DNA from: Desulfobacteraceae bacterium
GTDB lineage: Bacteria > Desulfobacterota > DSM-4660 > Desulfatiglandales > Desulfatiglandaceae
Length of the DNA stretch: 6,817 nucleotides
Direction: 5' to 3'
Assembly: GCA_020349865.1 (NCBI GenBank)
Contig: CP070700.1
Span: 356,272 to 363,088, forward strand
In this document: piece after piece, positions 6,001 to 6,817 of the stretch
How the letters are laid out: each line of letters starts with the position of its first letter
Position numbering within the stretch: position 1 is the stretch's first letter
Position numbers and translations under genes: made by a program
The notes under the pieces: generated by a model
The model's database searches: none
The model's input: only the letters and a program-made list of their open reading frames with translations
What the model was told of the DNA's origin: nothing

Positions 6001-6390
6001 ATGTTCGAACTAAAAATCATCACCCATTTTGCAGCAGCACATCAACTCAGGAATTTTAACGGGCCCTGTGAAAACCTGCACGGTCATAATTGGAAGATCG
6101 AAGTATATGTCGCCTCCGATGTGTTAAACAAAACCGGTTTGGTCATTGATTTTGCTGTGATTAAAGAAAAGACGGCCGCGATTATAAAAGAACTCGACCA
6201 TAAATTCTTAAACGATTTGCATCCATTTAAAGATCACAACCCTTCTTCCGAGAACATTGCACAATATATCGCCGAGAGGCTTTCTTCTGAATTAAACAAT
6301 GCGACGTTGCAGGTAACGCGGGTCTCTGCGTGGGAATCCGACACCGCTTGTACCACGTATTATATGCCTACGAGTCCGCTTCGGAAATAG
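6001..6390 (+). CDS. queD: 6-carboxytetrahydropterin synthase QueD
   Basis: A 129-residue enzyme of the PTPS family. QueD converts dihydroneopterin triphosphate to 6-carboxytetrahydropterin, an early cytosolic step toward the 7-deazaguanine precursors of queuosine in tRNA. The zinc ligands are H14 (AAAHQL), H27 and H29 (HGH); the catalytic cysteine is C23 in CENLHGH. The CxxxHGH pattern is that of QueD rather than the folate-pathway PTPS-III type, which has Glu in that place. D66-H67 (LDHKFLND) complete the catalytic set and E112 (WES) should bind the pterin. Length is normal. ATG 6001 follows GGAG at good spacing. No other queuosine gene is in the window. Its last 23 bases overlap the 3' end of the convergent minus-strand gene. 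Confidence 0.95.
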   Translation: MFELKIITHFAAAHQLRNFNGPCENLHGHNWKIEVYVASDVLNKTGLVIDFAVIKEKTAAIIKELDHKFLNDLHPFKDHNPSSENIAQYIAERLSSELNNATLQVTRVSAWESDTACTTYYMPTSPLRK

Positions 6391-6655
6391 GCATTTCGTC
6401 TTTGAGAAGTTGCTGTGCGATCTCCATGTCATATAAACGGAGAGGACTGCTTCCGGTGTAGTTGGGATGGCTGGTGTATATTTCTACTGCTTTTTTTATG
6501 ACTTCTATGCTCAACCAGTGATGATCTTCCCATACGGATGGGTCATTACTGTCCCACATGCGAAATTCAATATCACTGCCTACCCGTCGCACGTACATCC
6601 GCCGCTTTTTGTTCTGAAGCACCGGATAATAATAGAAGCCTCTTTCGTCTTTCAT
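6368..6655 (-). CDS. Conserved-looking protein of unknown function
   Basis: A 95-residue protein I cannot assign to a named family, though its opening (MKDERGFYYYPVLQNKKRRMYVR) looks like small hypothetical proteins of deltaproteobacteria. It is rich in aromatic residues at the N-terminus (YYYP), then has EFRMWDSNDPSVWEDHHW and an amphipathic stretch IEVIKKAVEIY; no signal peptide, membrane segment or catalytic motif is visible. It probably is soluble. ATG 6655 overlaps the stop of the upstream open frame as ATGA, suggesting it was the downstream member of a coupled pair; AAGG lies just before the start. Its 3' end overlaps that of queD by 23 bases, tail to tail. Coding nature is supported by the coupling and the protein-like composition. 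Confidence 0.65.
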   Translation of the reverse strand: MKDERGFYYYPVLQNKKRRMYVRRVGSDIEFRMWDSNDPSVWEDHHWLSIEVIKKAVEIYTSHPNYTGSSPLRLYDMEIAQQLLKDEMPISEADS

Positions 6656-6792
6656 ACCTTCAATTCCCCTAAATCATTAGTAAAGAATCCACCAGCATAG
6701 TGGCTTTGCAGCCTGAGTGCCAGTTCCAGCGGCTGCACCCCATAGATGGCTTGGATAAATCCGAAATTCGAAGCACGGCACGCAGTGAAGCG
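6652..6792 (-). pseudogene. 3' remnant of an upstream gene, 5' end lost
   Basis: On the minus strand a frame of 46 codons is open from 6792, just after a TGA at 6795-6793, to TGA 6654-6652. Its last part reads QAIYGVQPLELALRLQSHY and then AGGFFTNDLGELKV, clearly protein-like. There is no ATG. The first 10-12 codons are repeat-type DNA (CGAATTTCGG), so the real 5' end seems to have been replaced. A GTG within the frame (GVQPLE) has no ribosome binding site. The stop overlaps the start of the next gene (ATGA). Product unknown; it may be a truncated gene, or an intact very short one with an unusual start. Confidence 0.5.
6707..6722 (-). promoter_or_regulatory. Possible sigma-54 (-24/-12) element
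   Basis: The minus strand reads TGGCACTCAGGCTGCA. GG and GC stand at the exact sigma-54 spacing (10 bases between), and it differs from TGGCACG-N4-TTGCA at two positions. It would start transcription near 6696, about 40 bases before the 95-residue gene. It lies in the open frame of the upstream remnant, so chance is possible. Confidence 0.3.
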
Positions 6793-6810
6793 TCAGCGCT
6801 AATTTCGAAA
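6761..6810. repeat. TCGAA-rich inverted repeat at the right edge
   Basis: CGAAATT (6762-6768) and AATTTCG (6801-6807) are inverted copies, and each is part of a block with TTCGAA (6767-6772 and 6804-6809). Between them is a GC-rich stretch with GCACG twice in tandem (6773-6782 region). The vocabulary resembles the spacer before queD. The element may continue beyond the window. Confidence 0.45.
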
Positions 6811-6817
6811 CAATGAC

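Noticed and set aside
1..6817. CRISPR array, tRNA or rRNA genes
   Set aside because: No regularly spaced direct repeats and no tRNA- or rRNA-like stretches were seen on either strand.

Overview
This is a bacterial window whose gene content suggests a Desulfobacterota-type (deltaproteobacterial) genome. The grounds are a short tyrosine recombinase of a type I associate with that group, a stand-alone histidine kinase paired with an NtrC-type sigma-54 activator, secreted-protein repeats of the GKGYWILL type, and TCGAA-rich intergenic repeats. The assignment rests on remembered family resemblance, not on a search. The left half is accessory in character and the right half is more ordinary.

Layout. 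Bases 1-735 hold no convincing gene but contain two inverted repeats. A tyrosine recombinase follows (736-1573, +). Its catalytic residues are all intact, but a run of nine A's (790-798) breaks the frame near the N-terminus. Bases 1574-2045 hold a stem-loop and a decayed fragment, on the minus strand, of a secreted repeat protein. Next is a compact minus-strand operon, in order of transcription: vapB-like AbrB antitoxin (3522-3295), vapC-like PIN toxin (3298-2843), minimal nucleotidyltransferase (2796-2467) and HEPN protein (2470-2066). A probable intrinsic terminator overlaps its end. The operon starts from an almost perfect sigma-70 promoter, whose -10 box lies inside one arm of an 11-bp perfect inverted repeat, the likely autoregulatory operator.

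Divergent from this operon, on the plus strand, are a sensor-less histidine kinase (3777-4517) and, 5 bases later, its probable partner, a receiver/AAA+/Fis response regulator (4523-5872). A repeat-like spacer leads to queD (6001-6390, +), 6-carboxytetrahydropterin synthase of queuosine biosynthesis. On the minus strand, converging on queD, are a 95-residue protein of unknown function (6655-6368) and, coupled to it by an ATGA overlap, the last codons of an upstream gene whose 5' part is lost in repeat-like DNA at the right edge.

How the parts may work together. The vapBC and MNT/HEPN pairs are two different toxin-antitoxin-like modules stacked head to tail, apparently under one promoter. The kinase and regulator probably form a phosphorelay acting on sigma-54 promoters; one candidate -24/-12 element is seen at 6707-6722, within the window but unproven. 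No single wholly novel system is evident. The best leads are the double toxin-antitoxin operon with its readable promoter/operator, and the recombinase with a slippage-prone A-run.
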